A stretch of DNA of 64,000 bases from Lysinibacillus fusiformis. Lineage in GTDB: Bacteria > Bacillota > Bacilli > Bacillales_A > Planococcaceae. Shown here in pieces: positions 1 to 8,578 of this stretch. The stretch is from assembly GCF_007362955.1 (NCBI RefSeq), contig NZ_CP041696.1, positions 2,170,001 to 2,234,000 on the forward strand, in the 5' to 3' direction. Both the position numbers and the translations under genes were made by a program. The notes beneath the pieces are model-generated. The model was not told the DNA's origin, made no database searches, and saw only the letters and a program-made list of their open reading frames with translations. How positions within the stretch are numbered: the stretch's first letter is position 1; the number at the start of each line of letters is the position of its first letter.

Positions 1-917
1 TGTAACTGTTCAATCTCAGCTTTAGGGCCTGTAATGACAACCGCGTAAGTTTTCATGTCTTGTTGCTCTAAATATTTTATTCTTTCTTTTAGTTCCAAAT
101 TTTTATGTGAGGAAACAGCAGTAGCAGTATCCTCATAATTAGCTAAAAAATGTAAGATGGATAAAAAAGTTTTTTCACGAGAAGTAGAATCTTTGAATGG
201 CGACCAATTTGTCTGATCTCGTTGTACAGGATAGCCAATTGGTGATACGACATTCCCATTAGCACTTAGCATTTTATCTTCTACACCGGTATAAATGGCT
301 GCCCATGTGACATCCACTTTCGGCATTTGCTGGATGACTTCTTCAACTGTATATAAATCGTTTAAAGAAATATATGCTTCGACAACTGTTTCATTTGGTA
401 ATCCTTTTAACACTTGTCGTTCCTCTGTTGTATTAAATTCTGCTCGATTATTTGGATGCACTAGCCACTGGTTTGTTTCAGTTGGGTATTTCGGATACGT
501 CTTTTCCAGTTTAGAAGTAATCTTTTTTTCTACTAAATCATTCAACATAAAACGTGTGTCATAATGTTTAACGGGATAGACCTCATCACCTATTTGCTTA
601 AATTGCTCAAATGATAATCCCATTGAAAAGAGCGAAAAATCCATATCAAATTCAAGTTCTTCTAATGTCGTATTCGGTTCTGTTACGTAAAGAGTCTGGC
701 TTGTAACATCCATTAATGTTGTAGATTTTGTACCAAAAGCATAGTACAAAAATGTTAGCATATAACATGTAGGGGCAATTAAAAGGGCAATCGTCAGTGT
801 GGTTAAAATAAGTTTCCACTTAGATGATGCAATGGCTTTCTTTATAACGTTTGTGGAAGGTGCATCTCTTTTTTCACTATCCTTTGCTTGTTGTAATAAT
901 TGTTTATAAGAATCCAA
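1..917 (-). CDS. ECF anti-sigma factor, Sigma_reg_N/Sigma_reg_C type (partial)
   Basis: The C-terminus lies outside the window. A TTG start at 915-917 has an AAGGAGG site upstream and sits 2 nt after the restored stop of the sigma gene, so the two were translationally coupled. The visible ~305 residues show a cytoplasmic N-terminus, one membrane segment at about residues 36-60, and an extracytoplasmic part containing the motif region LPNETVVEAYISL and a TGVED segment typical of the sigma-factor-regulator C-terminal domain. Expected role: a membrane protein that binds and inhibits the neighbouring ECF sigma factor until an envelope signal arrives. The family call is from recognised motifs; the signal is unknown. 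Confidence 0.75.
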   Translation of the reverse strand, partial: MDSYKQLLQQAKDSEKRDAPSTNVIKKAIASSKWKLILTTLTIALLIAPTCYMLTFLYYAFGTKSTTLMDVTSQTLYVTEPNTTLEELEFDMDFSLFSMGLSFEQFKQIGDEVYPVKHYDTRFMLNDLVEKKITSKLEKTYPKYPTETNQWLVHPNNRAEFNTTEERQVLKGLPNETVVEAYISLNDLYTVEEVIQQMPKVDVTWAAIYTGVEDKMLSANGNVVSPIGYPVQRDQTNWSPFKDSTSREKTFLSILHFLANYEDTATAVSSHKNLELKERIKYLEQQDMKTYAVVITGPKAEIEQL

Positions 918-919
918 CT

Positions 920-1395
920 CTATTCCTCCTTCGTAATCAGTGCTCGCATTTTTTTGCGTCCTCGTGCTAAATGACTTTTCACTGTATTCAAATTTAAATT
1001 TAAAATGTTTGCAGCCTGTTCATTTGTACAGTCATGACATCACATAACAAGATAATTTGTTTTTCAATTGGTTTAATTTGTTCTAGTAGGTTTAATAATT
1101 TTAAATAAGCATCTTGTTCGACAATGATTTGTTCCGGTGTAGTGGAGAGGATTTGATCAACGGTGTCGGAAGTAATATACCATTGCTCTTTCCGTGTACT
1201 GTCGATATATGTATAGTATGCTACTTTAAAAAGCCAAGGTTTGATATCTTGAATCTCTTGACCAAGAAGGGTAATATGCGCTTTTGTAAATGTGTCCTGA
1301 AGCAAATCTTCCGCTGCAGTATGATTTTTAGTAAGTGAATATAAATAGCGATATATATCATTCATATAGGTGATATATATTGTTTCAAGTTCCAT
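920..1395 (-). pseudogene. ECF RNA polymerase sigma factor, frameshifted near the C-terminus
   Basis: The reading frame from ATG 1395 (GGTGGG ribosome site) encodes sigma region 2 (YRYLYSLTKN...AEDLLQDTF) and the start of region 4, then leaves frame at about 1036-1040 and stops after 131 residues. In the next frame the sequence continues exactly as region 4 helix-turn-helix should: HDCTNEQAANIL, then LNTVKSHLARGRKKMRAL, ending at 920. Restoring one base (GTCATGAC to GTCCATGAC) gives 158 residues, the normal ECF length, and places the stop right before the anti-sigma start. Either a real inactivating deletion or a sequencing error; a truncated product would lack -35 recognition. Confidence 0.8.
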
Positions 1396-1417
1396 CTCTT
1401 CCCACCTTTCATCCTAT

Positions 1418-1446
1418 CCTCGTTTAAGCGCTAAAAAAAGTTGCAA
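1418..1446 (-). promoter_or_regulatory. Candidate ECF-type autoregulatory promoter
   Basis: On the minus strand a GCAAC -35-like element (1440-1444) in a T-rich context is followed after 17 nt by CGAGG (1418-1422). This AAC...CG layout resembles promoters used by Bacillales ECF sigma factors and lies directly upstream of the sigma gene, as expected for autoregulation. Assigned by eye only. Confidence 0.4.
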
Positions 1447-1490
1447 AATAATTTAAAAATCATTATAAAATGTTGAAATAGTTTGATTAA

Positions 1491-1532
1491 AAAACGGCTT
1501 AAGCCCAGTGAGTAAAGGGCTCAAGCCGTTTT
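1491..1532 (-). terminator. Intrinsic terminator of the ABC operon
   Basis: AAAACGGCTTAAGCCC pairs with GGGCTCAAGCCGTTTT. On the minus strand the hairpin is followed by a T-rich tract, just downstream of the permease stop. It may also work on the plus strand. Confidence 0.8.
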
Positions 1533-1563
1533 ATTTATTTTACAAGGAGAAGGGGATAAAATG

Positions 1564-3189
1564 TTACTTCGACCGTTTAAAGACGATTTTCCATAGTGCA
1601 AAATTAATGGTGATAAGCACAATTAAGTAAATCATGGTGCCATAGGAAATACGAGTTGCTATGAAATAGTGTAGTCCCGCTATCATGCCTAATGGAATAA
1701 ATAATAATACAGATTTCCAGCCCTGGGCATCACCAATTTCATCATAGGGCTTTGTGAAAGGAATCTTGTCTCCCATAAAGATGTGACAAAACACTGTGTA
1801 CATACAACTTGCTACGAAGACAGCCAGTAAATCTGGAATGATTCTTGTACCATAAATAAAACAGAAAATTATGCTTAGGACAATATATAAGGGAATATAG
1901 AGCTTAATTAAAAACGCCTTTAAACTGCCTTTTTTTAAATCCATATAGTCTTTGGTTGGAAATGTTTTATAGATCCAAGCTGCCTTGTACTTTCCAGAAT
2001 GACTGAGCATAAGCACAGCAGTCGGAATAATAAGCATACTAAAATAAATATGCAAATAGCCCATGCTAACGGAATAATTAACATTCTCGGACCTCATAGT
2101 AAACATAAAAATAAATGGAATGACAAAAGAAAAGCCTAAAGATGGATACACTTTCAGTTTAAACTCTCGCTCTTGTTTCATCATTAGAGAGGCGAAGCGG
2201 TAGAAAGCTCTTTCCTCACTTGTTCGGCAAATAATCTTTAATAAAAATTCCTTCAGATAATTTTTCTTTTCTTTTTTCGATTTACTTGTATTTAATAATT
2301 TTTGTAGATTGCGCTCGAAGGTTGGAACCAGTTTTACATAAAGCCATATCGACACGATTGGTATAATGAGAGCGAAACTACAGTAGACCATTGTAAATAA
2401 TGATGTGTCACCATTTAACAGTAACTCATAGGGAGCGGCAAACCACATGGGAATTAGAAATATGCTCCACCAATGAAACGCTACGACAACATCAAGATTG
2501 ACAAATTCAAAGGATCGGATGAGGACTTGATAGCCAATCATCAGCACCAACGACAAACCGATTTGCACATAATTGATGATATCTTTCAGTTTTTCCCCAT
2601 CAAAAAATCTCAATATAACAATATATAAAATTGCTGTTAACACAACAATAAAAATATTGATTAAAACTAATTCGAGCACAGTTAAAATGAAGAATATAAT
2701 CCCTTGTTTAAACAAGCCGACTAACAGTGGTATGGTCGTTAATGCAATAGTTAAATACGCCAAATAGATGGATATATGCATAAATTTTGCCGCATTGATT
2801 GTTTTAGATGAGATGGGCTTGGTTGAGAGAATATTTCTATCTCGTACATCCAAAAGCACAGAAGAAAAGTCAGATATCAACGATGTCATAATTAAGAAGA
2901 TAATCATTGCATAAGCGATACTCATCTGAAAAAGATAGTTATGACCAAAGCCCATAAAAGGAATTAGTACAAGTCCGAATAAAATATAAATCCATAATGA
3001 TTTGATATAACCATTCTTTTGTTCTTGTTTCTTTTTATTGGTTGACTGGTTAAATATTGTCGGTACTTTGCGTTCGTCCATTGTTAGTTTAATATGGAGA
3101 ATTTTTCGCATAATGTCATAATCGATGCCCATTTTCACAAATATAAAATGGAATTTATCAAGTAGTTGTAGGGTTTTGAAATCTTTCAT
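1564..3189 (-). CDS. ABC transporter permease, large polytopic (ABC-2 like)
   Basis: A 541-residue membrane protein with about 12 hydrophobic segments, beginning with a ~60-residue cytoplasmic stretch followed by paired membrane helices. It has no ATPase motifs. Its start overlaps the stop of the upstream ATPase (TAATG), so the two form a translationally coupled ABC system. Single-subunit permeases of this size paired with a short ATPase are usual for Bacillales exporters (B. subtilis YthPQ/EcsAB style). The substrate cannot be read from the sequence. Confidence 0.8.
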   Translation of the reverse strand: MKDFKTLQLLDKFHFIFVKMGIDYDIMRKILHIKLTMDERKVPTIFNQSTNKKKQEQKNGYIKSLWIYILFGLVLIPFMGFGHNYLFQMSIAYAMIIFLIMTSLISDFSSVLLDVRDRNILSTKPISSKTINAAKFMHISIYLAYLTIALTTIPLLVGLFKQGIIFFILTVLELVLINIFIVVLTAILYIVILRFFDGEKLKDIINYVQIGLSLVLMIGYQVLIRSFEFVNLDVVVAFHWWSIFLIPMWFAAPYELLLNGDTSLFTMVYCSFALIIPIVSIWLYVKLVPTFERNLQKLLNTSKSKKEKKNYLKEFLLKIICRTSEERAFYRFASLMMKQEREFKLKVYPSLGFSFVIPFIFMFTMRSENVNYSVSMGYLHIYFSMLIIPTAVLMLSHSGKYKAAWIYKTFPTKDYMDLKKGSLKAFLIKLYIPLYIVLSIIFCFIYGTRIIPDLLAVFVASCMYTVFCHIFMGDKIPFTKPYDEIGDAQGWKSVLLFIPLGMIAGLHYFIATRISYGTMIYLIVLITINFALWKIVFKRSK

Positions 3190-3974
3190 TACATTACCCC
3201 TTGTACAACGGACACAAATTGTTCGCCAATATCTTTATGATTATGGAAACCTGTCAATTGATTGAATATCCCTTCCAAAGTACCCGTAGTATTGTCTGCT
3301 TGTAGCTGGGCAAACGTTCCGTCGGCAGCAATTTTCCCATCATTCAGTAATATAATACGACTACTGATTTTTTCGACGACATCCATGATATGCGATGAAT
3401 AGAAGATGGTTTTCCCTTGAGCAGCCAATTGCGTTAATATCTCTTTGAAGATCATCACACTATTTGCGTCTAAGCCATTAATGGGTTCATCTAAAAACAG
3501 TAAATCTGGATTATGTAAAAGACTAGCGATAATTAACAGCTTTTGTCGCATACCCTTTGAATAGGAAGATATCCTTGCATGATAGGCTTCGCCAACACCA
3601 AACAATGCCATTAAGGATTTTGATTTATCAGCAGCAACTTCTAACTTTAAGCCGTATAGCTGACCGATGAAGGTCAAATATTCATAACCAGTTAAATTAT
3701 CATACACATCTGCTATTTCAGGTACATAGCCAATTCTTCGTTTGTATTCTATGCGATCTTGTTCAATATCTTGTCCGAAAAGCTTGATTTTTCCACCATA
3801 TTCGCCTTCAATCCCTAAGATAATTTTTACAGTTGTACTTTTACCAGCACCGTTTGGACCGATATAACCAATAATTTCTCCTCTTGAGACGTGCAAGTCG
3901 ATTCCCTTTAATATTTCCTTGCTACCGTAGCTTTTCGTCAAATTCATAATTGTCAAAATTTCTTGCTGATCCAT
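3189..3974 (-). CDS. ABC transporter ATP-binding protein
   Basis: A 261-residue nucleotide-binding subunit with Walker A GPNGAGKST (about residues 40-48), signature YSKGMRQK (about 138-145), Walker B LLFLDEP and the switch His in SSHIMD. It drives the permease encoded immediately downstream. The start ATG 3974 has a GGAGCGG-like ribosome site. The start of the DdlR-like gene lies about 260 bp away on the other strand, so both promoters sit in 3975-4236. Confidence 0.9.
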   Translation of the reverse strand: MDQQEILTIMNLTKSYGSKEILKGIDLHVSRGEIIGYIGPNGAGKSTTVKIILGIEGEYGGKIKLFGQDIEQDRIEYKRRIGYVPEIADVYDNLTGYEYLTFIGQLYGLKLEVAADKSKSLMALFGVGEAYHARISSYSKGMRQKLLIIASLLHNPDLLFLDEPINGLDANSVMIFKEILTQLAAQGKTIFYSSHIMDVVEKISSRIILLNDGKIAADGTFAQLQADNTTGTLEGIFNQLTGFHNHKDIGEQFVSVVQGVM

Positions 3975-4236
3975 TTTACCGCTCCTTTCTATTTTTCTAT
4001 CTGTCTTATATACGGATAAACGCTTGAATGGTTTCGGTAAAATTAACTATTTATAGGAACAATAACATTAAGAGGAAGATTAAAAATGCTACTTATACTT
4101 TGTTTTTAAATATATATTTGAAATAAACTGTACTGGGTTGCTTTTTGGTGCAACCGCCGCTAAGGAAAAATACATATGGTGTGGACCTTTAGAGCGAAAG
4201 ATAATTATGTGAAAATGTTAGCAAGGGGGTTAAGGC

Positions 4237-5685
4237 GTGTTTAATGATTTTAAGATTGTGGATGATCGTCCGGTTTATAGGCAATTAAGGGATTATTTAA
4301 AAGAGACGATTTTGAAAGGACACCTGCTGGAGCATCAGAAACTTCCATCAACCCGTGAACTAAGTAAATTATTATCGGTCAGCAGAAATACTGTTCTTAC
4401 GGCTTACGCAGATTTAGAACAAGATGGCCTAATTTACGCAATTAAAGGAAAAGGAAATTTTATAGGGAAAGTCGAAACGTTTAAAACGTCATCCATTGAA
4501 CTTAATTGGAATGAGAGGCTTAATAATGTTGCTTTATTAGCTGACGAATTAGACGTAATGAAGCAAGGTATCTTCTGGGAGAAAGGCATGATTTCATTCA
4601 ATAGTATTGCACCAGAAGAAAAGCTTTTTGATGTCGAAAATTTTAAAAGGGCCTTTCTGACTCGGATGTCTATTGAAGGGGATATTGTGTTGAATTACGG
4701 CTATGCAAAAGGTTATAAACCTCTCATTGATTACCTTCTTCACTATATGGAAATGAAGGGTGTAGATATTACCAATAAGGATATTCTTATTACGAATGGC
4801 TTCACAGAGGGTTTGGATATATTATTGTCTTCCTTAGCTAAAAAATCAGGCCGTGTTCTTTGCGAAAATCCTACCCATCATGCCGCATTAAAGCTTTTTC
4901 GCTTACATGGGCTCGACATTCATGGAATCGACATGAAGGATGATGGCATTGACATCAGTAAGGTTGAGAAAAGCTTGTCTGAAGCGGCTTTTGATTTTGC
5001 CTACCTCATCCCGTCTTATCATAATCCAACGGGAATTGTTACCTCCTCTGATAAGAGGAGTGAAATCATTAAACTATTTTCAAAATATCAAATTCCTATT
5101 GTGGAGGATGGTTTTAATGAAGAATTGCGTTATTCAGGTTCCCATTTAGCGCCATTAATGACTTATATCGGTGCGGGTAATAACGTTATCTATATTAGCA
5201 GCTTTTCAAAAATTCTGTTTCCAGGTTTACGTGTGGGGTGGATTTTAGCAGATAAGGAACTAATCCATAGCTTGGAAAGTATGAAGCGGGCACGTACTAT
5301 TCATACTTCGACACTGGATCAGGCTGTGCTTTATCAATATTTGCATGATGGCTATTTCGAAAGATATTTGAAAAAAGCTAAATCGGTATATAAGAAGAAA
5401 TATGAGTTAGTCCGACAAGCCTGTAATCAATACATTCCTTTTAAAAGAATGACAGGAGATGGCGGGCTCCATCTCTTTATAGAGCTAGAAGAAGGAATAA
5501 ATGCTCGTACGCTTTTAAAAAAGTGCTATCAAAAGGGTGTTGTTTTTTATCCTGGGGATGTTTTTTACACCGATGGAGGAGGAAGTAACACACTTCGATT
5601 AGGGTTTTCCCGGTTAAATGAAGAGGATATTGTGCAAGGAGTTAAGATAATTGGTAATACCTTAAAAAATGAAATGGGGAGTTGA
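4237..5685 (+). CDS. ddlR: MocR/GntR-type PLP-dependent regulator, DdlR-like
   Basis: 482 residues. The N-terminal winged helix (about residues 10-75, with RQLRDYLKETIL and STRELSKLLSVSRNTV) is GntR-like. The rest is a fold-type-I aminotransferase domain with the PLP-lysine region SSFSKILFPGLRVGW and upstream YHNPTG. A GTG start with an AAGGGGG site gives the typical length. It lies directly upstream of, and nearly overlaps, a D-Ala-D-Ala ligase gene. In Brevibacillus brevis the MocR protein DdlR activates ddl, so by context and family this is the likely role; the DNA site was not identified. Confidence 0.75.
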   Translation: MFNDFKIVDDRPVYRQLRDYLKETILKGHLLEHQKLPSTRELSKLLSVSRNTVLTAYADLEQDGLIYAIKGKGNFIGKVETFKTSSIELNWNERLNNVALLADELDVMKQGIFWEKGMISFNSIAPEEKLFDVENFKRAFLTRMSIEGDIVLNYGYAKGYKPLIDYLLHYMEMKGVDITNKDILITNGFTEGLDILLSSLAKKSGRVLCENPTHHAALKLFRLHGLDIHGIDMKDDGIDISKVEKSLSEAAFDFAYLIPSYHNPTGIVTSSDKRSEIIKLFSKYQIPIVEDGFNEELRYSGSHLAPLMTYIGAGNNVIYISSFSKILFPGLRVGWILADKELIHSLESMKRARTIHTSTLDQAVLYQYLHDGYFERYLKKAKSVYKKKYELVRQACNQYIPFKRMTGDGGLHLFIELEEGINARTLLKKCYQKGVVFYPGDVFYTDGGGSNTLRLGFSRLNEEDIVQGVKIIGNTLKNEMGS

Positions 5686-5689
5686 GAAA

Positions 5690-6598
5690 ATGAAAGTTGG
5701 CGTTATTATGGGAGGAGTTTCCTCGGAAAAGCAAGTGTCTCTTATGACAGGTGAAGAAATGATTGCTCATTTGGATAACAATAAATACGAAGTTGTACCA
5801 ATTAAACTACATGACAACATAGAACTGATTGAAAAGGTAAGAGATATTGATATTGCCTTGTTAGCACTTCACGGCAAATTTGGAGAGGACGGCACCATTC
5901 AAGGCGTTTTAGAAACGATGGGCGTTCCCTATACCGGAAGTGGTATGCTCTCAAGCAGTATTTGTATGGATAAAAATATATCAAAAAAAATTATTCGGTA
6001 TGAGGGCATTGAAACACCAGATTGGCTTCATTTTTCGAATATGGAAGAACTTCAGTTAGATGAATTAGATAAAATGGGATATCCACTAGTGATAAAACCG
6101 AATTCAGGTGGCTCCAGTGTAGGAGTAACAATCGTAAACGATAAAGACTCTTTACTATCCGCGGTTGCAGAAGTATTTAAATGGGACTCTGAAATTATTA
6201 TTGAAAAGTATATAAATGGCGAAGAAATTACATGTTCTATTATTGATGGAAAGCTGTTGCCGATCATTTCAATTCGTCATACAGCCGTGTTTTTTGACTA
6301 TAATGCAAAATATGAAGATGCTGCTACGATTGAAGAGATTGTAGAGCTTCCAGCAGCAATACATGAACGTGTCGATGAGGCTGCAATGACTTGCTATAGC
6401 GCTTTAAAATGCACTATTTATGCCAGAATTGATATGCTTATAAAAGATGGACTTCCATATGTCATGGAAGTCAACACATTGCCCGGTATGACAAAAAATA
6501 GCTTACTGCCAAAAAGTGCTCATGCGGCGGGCATCACCTATACCAAGCTATTGGATAAGATTATAGAAAGCTCCTTGCAGGTTAAAAGAAATGAATAA
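5690..6598 (+). CDS. ddl: D-alanine--D-alanine ligase
   Basis: 302 residues. An ATP-grasp ligase that joins two D-Ala for peptidoglycan stem peptides in the cytosol. The start at 5690 is chosen because AATGGGGAG lies just upstream and the protein then begins MKVGVIMGGVSSEKQVSL, the canonical Ddl start; an in-frame ATG at 5669 lies inside the regulator gene. Other Ddl marks are LHGKFGEDGTIQG, PVGSGMLSS-like YTGSGMLSS, KPNSGGSSVG and EVNTLPGMT. It starts 4 nt after the DdlR-like gene, indicating co-transcription. This may be a second ligase, since housekeeping ddl genes usually neighbour murF. Confidence 0.92.
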   Translation: MKVGVIMGGVSSEKQVSLMTGEEMIAHLDNNKYEVVPIKLHDNIELIEKVRDIDIALLALHGKFGEDGTIQGVLETMGVPYTGSGMLSSSICMDKNISKKIIRYEGIETPDWLHFSNMEELQLDELDKMGYPLVIKPNSGGSSVGVTIVNDKDSLLSAVAEVFKWDSEIIIEKYINGEEITCSIIDGKLLPIISIRHTAVFFDYNAKYEDAATIEEIVELPAAIHERVDEAAMTCYSALKCTIYARIDMLIKDGLPYVMEVNTLPGMTKNSLLPKSAHAAGITYTKLLDKIIESSLQVKRNE

Positions 6599-6704
6599 TT
6601 TAATATGAGACTTTACTATCCAATTTCTTATTGTACTGAGTATCGTTTTGAGATACGTATGTTGACGGTAGTGTATTGACTGAAAAACTAACGTTTGTCT
6701 CCAT

Positions 6705-6758
6705 AGAAAAACACCTCTTCGTTTAGGGATCATCCCATTTCCAACAAAAGGTGTTTTC
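6705..6758 (+). terminator. Hairpin between ddl and yitT-like genes
   Basis: AAAAACACCT pairs with AGGTGTTTTC around an inner GGGATCATCCC palindrome. It lies between convergent genes and could terminate both. Confidence 0.6.
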
Positions 6759-6794
6759 TTAGATTTTAGATCAACTTAAATCTAAATGTACGAA

Positions 6795-7634
6795 CTAAGA
6801 TTTAGATAATTCTATAAATCCATGTCCAAAGACATCCCTTACATCGTGAATCGCAATGAAGGCATCCTTGTCTATTTCTTTGACTATTTTCTTTAGCTTT
6901 ACAACTTCCTGTTTACTAATGACAATATAAAGAATTTCTTTTTGCTCCTTCGTATAATAGCCATGGCCTGATAGAACTGTCACGCCTCGATTCATAAACG
7001 CACTCACATGACCGGCAATGTCTTCCGGTTTTTTTGAAATAATCGTAACTGCCTTTTTAGGATTCACACCTTCAATCACAAACTCCATCACCTTTGTTCC
7101 GACATATAGCATAATAATAGTAAGCAACAATGCCTCTGTCCCAATAATAAAATAAGATGAGAAAGCAACAATTAAATCAAAAAATAATAAACCATAACTA
7201 ATACTCCAGCCAAGATATTTGTTCGTGATTCTAGCTAAGATCGTAGAACCCGCTGTTGTTCCACCAACTCTTATTATTAAGCCAATGCCTACACCAGCAA
7301 ATACCCCGCCGAAAATGGCATTCACAATAATTTCATTCGAAGAAATGGACCATGTTTCTGTCAAATGTAAAAAAAGTGAATGGAACGTTACTGCAATAAT
7401 TGTATAAATGGTCGTTTGCCTATTTAAAAATTTATATCCAACCACTAATAAAGCTACGTTTAACACAAAGCTTACAATACTTGGTGACCATCCAAATAGA
7501 TAATAGGCGATAATTGTTATACCAGTTACGCCGCCTTCACCTAAATCATTTGGAATAACAAATAAGTTAACTGCCAGCGCAAAAAGCAGAGACCCAATCA
7601 TAATTATTAAAATATCCATAACGTATTTCTTCAC
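6795..7634 (-). CDS. YitT family membrane protein (DUF161 + DUF2179)
   Basis: About 279 residues. Five or six membrane helices fill the first two thirds, including the conserved NDLGEGGVTGI loop and the glycine-rich GIGLIIRVGGTTAGS loop. A soluble C-terminal DUF2179 domain follows from about residue 205 (VTIISKKPEDIAGHV...ISKQEVVKLKKIVKEIDKDAF). A GTG start at 7634 is preferred because GGTGGT lies 7 nt upstream; an ATG at 7649 is also in frame. The family has no firm biochemical function. It is monocistronic and convergent with ddl. Confidence 0.85.
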   Translation of the reverse strand: MKKYVMDILIIMIGSLLFALAVNLFVIPNDLGEGGVTGITIIAYYLFGWSPSIVSFVLNVALLVVGYKFLNRQTTIYTIIAVTFHSLFLHLTETWSISSNEIIVNAIFGGVFAGVGIGLIIRVGGTTAGSTILARITNKYLGWSISYGLLFFDLIVAFSSYFIIGTEALLLTIIMLYVGTKVMEFVIEGVNPKKAVTIISKKPEDIAGHVSAFMNRGVTVLSGHGYYTKEQKEILYIVISKQEVVKLKKIVKEIDKDAFIAIHDVRDVFGHGFIELSKS

Positions 7635-7782
7635 ACATAACACCACCATAAATTTGATTTTTTCTTAAGTACATACTATATCAAGTTTTATATATTTTTT
7701 ATACTTTTTGGAATGTTGCTGAAAGCGGAGATGGTGAAATCATGTCATCTCTGCTTGTTTATTAGAACAAAAAACAAATATG

Positions 7783-7812
7783 TTGACGTAAATCTGAACA
7801 CCATGTTATTAT
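7783..7812 (+). promoter_or_regulatory. Sigma-A promoter of the quinone-detoxification operon
   Basis: TTGACG (7783-7788) and TATTAT (7807-7812) are separated by 18 bp. The operator begins at the -10 box, so repressor binding would block transcription start. Confidence 0.6.
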
Positions 7813-7846
7813 TATCTCGAATTCAAGATATTCTAATTCAAGATAA
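7813..7846 (+). promoter_or_regulatory. MhqR-type operator
   Basis: TATCTCGAATTCAAGATA (7813-7830) is a near-perfect dyad that closely matches the known B. subtilis MhqR box (ATCTcgaAtTCgAGAT). A second, degenerate copy, TATTCTAATTCAAGATAA, overlaps it at 7829-7846. The downstream genes are MhqR-regulon types. The MhqR gene itself is not in the window. Confidence 0.75.
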
Positions 7847-7906
7847 ATAAATTCGAGGCTTTTAACTTGTGTAGAAAGCTTACCTTATAAAGAAGGAGAT
7901 AAAAAA

Positions 7907-8500
7907 ATGAATTTTTTCAATAAAATCTTTACTTCAAAAAAAGAGGAGGAACATGCAATGGCAGAATTAAACATCGGAATTATTTTAGGATCAACTCGTG
8001 AAGGTCGTGTCAGTCCACAGGTAGCGCAATGGGTAAAAGAAATTGCAAATCAACGAGGAGATGCAAATTATACAATTATTGATATTGCAGATTACAAATT
8101 ACCTTTACTTGGTGAAGCGGGGCAAGATGCTTCTGGTGCCCAAGCTTGGGCAGAAGCTATTGCAAAACAAGATGGTTTTGTATTCATCGTGCAAGAGTAC
8201 AATCATTCCATTACAGGTGCTTTAAAAAATGCACTAGATTATTTACGTGAGGAATGGAATAACAAAGCTGCGGGGATTGTATCATATGGATCTGTTGGCG
8301 GTGCACGAGCAGCAGAGCATTTACGTGGCATTATGGGTGAATTGTTAATTGCGGATGTTCGTGTACACCCAGCACTATCATTATTCACAGATTTCGAAAA
8401 TGGTACAGACTTTAAACCAAAAGCAGTTCAAGCTGAATCTGTTAACCAAATGCTAGACCAATTAATTCCATGGTCAAAAGCTTTATATACAATCCGTTAA
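7907..8500 (+). CDS. NADPH-dependent FMN reductase family protein
   Basis: 197 residues with a flavodoxin-like fold. GIILGSTREGRVSPQVAQWV is the FMN-phosphate loop, and VQEYNHSITGALKNALDYL is the conserved middle motif of chromate/quinone-reductase-type flavoproteins. It probably reduces quinones or azo compounds by two electrons. Two in-frame starts both have excellent ribosome sites: ATG 7907 (AAGGAG) and ATG 7958 (GAGGAGG), the latter giving the usual ~180-residue length. It is the first gene behind the MhqR-type operator and is followed by a ring-cleavage dioxygenase-like gene. Confidence 0.85.
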   Translation: MNFFNKIFTSKKEEEHAMAELNIGIILGSTREGRVSPQVAQWVKEIANQRGDANYTIIDIADYKLPLLGEAGQDASGAQAWAEAIAKQDGFVFIVQEYNHSITGALKNALDYLREEWNNKAAGIVSYGSVGGARAAEHLRGIMGELLIADVRVHPALSLFTDFENGTDFKPKAVQAESVNQMLDQLIPWSKALYTIR

Positions 8501-8578
8501 TAATGAAGATTGAGGGATAACATAACTGGGCAAAGTATGGGTGAGAAAATACATTTAGTCATGAAGGGGCTTGTTAAC

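Noticed and set aside
295-564. Plus-strand ORF of 89 codons
   Set aside because: It is antisense to the anti-sigma gene, has no ribosome site and no recognisable domain.
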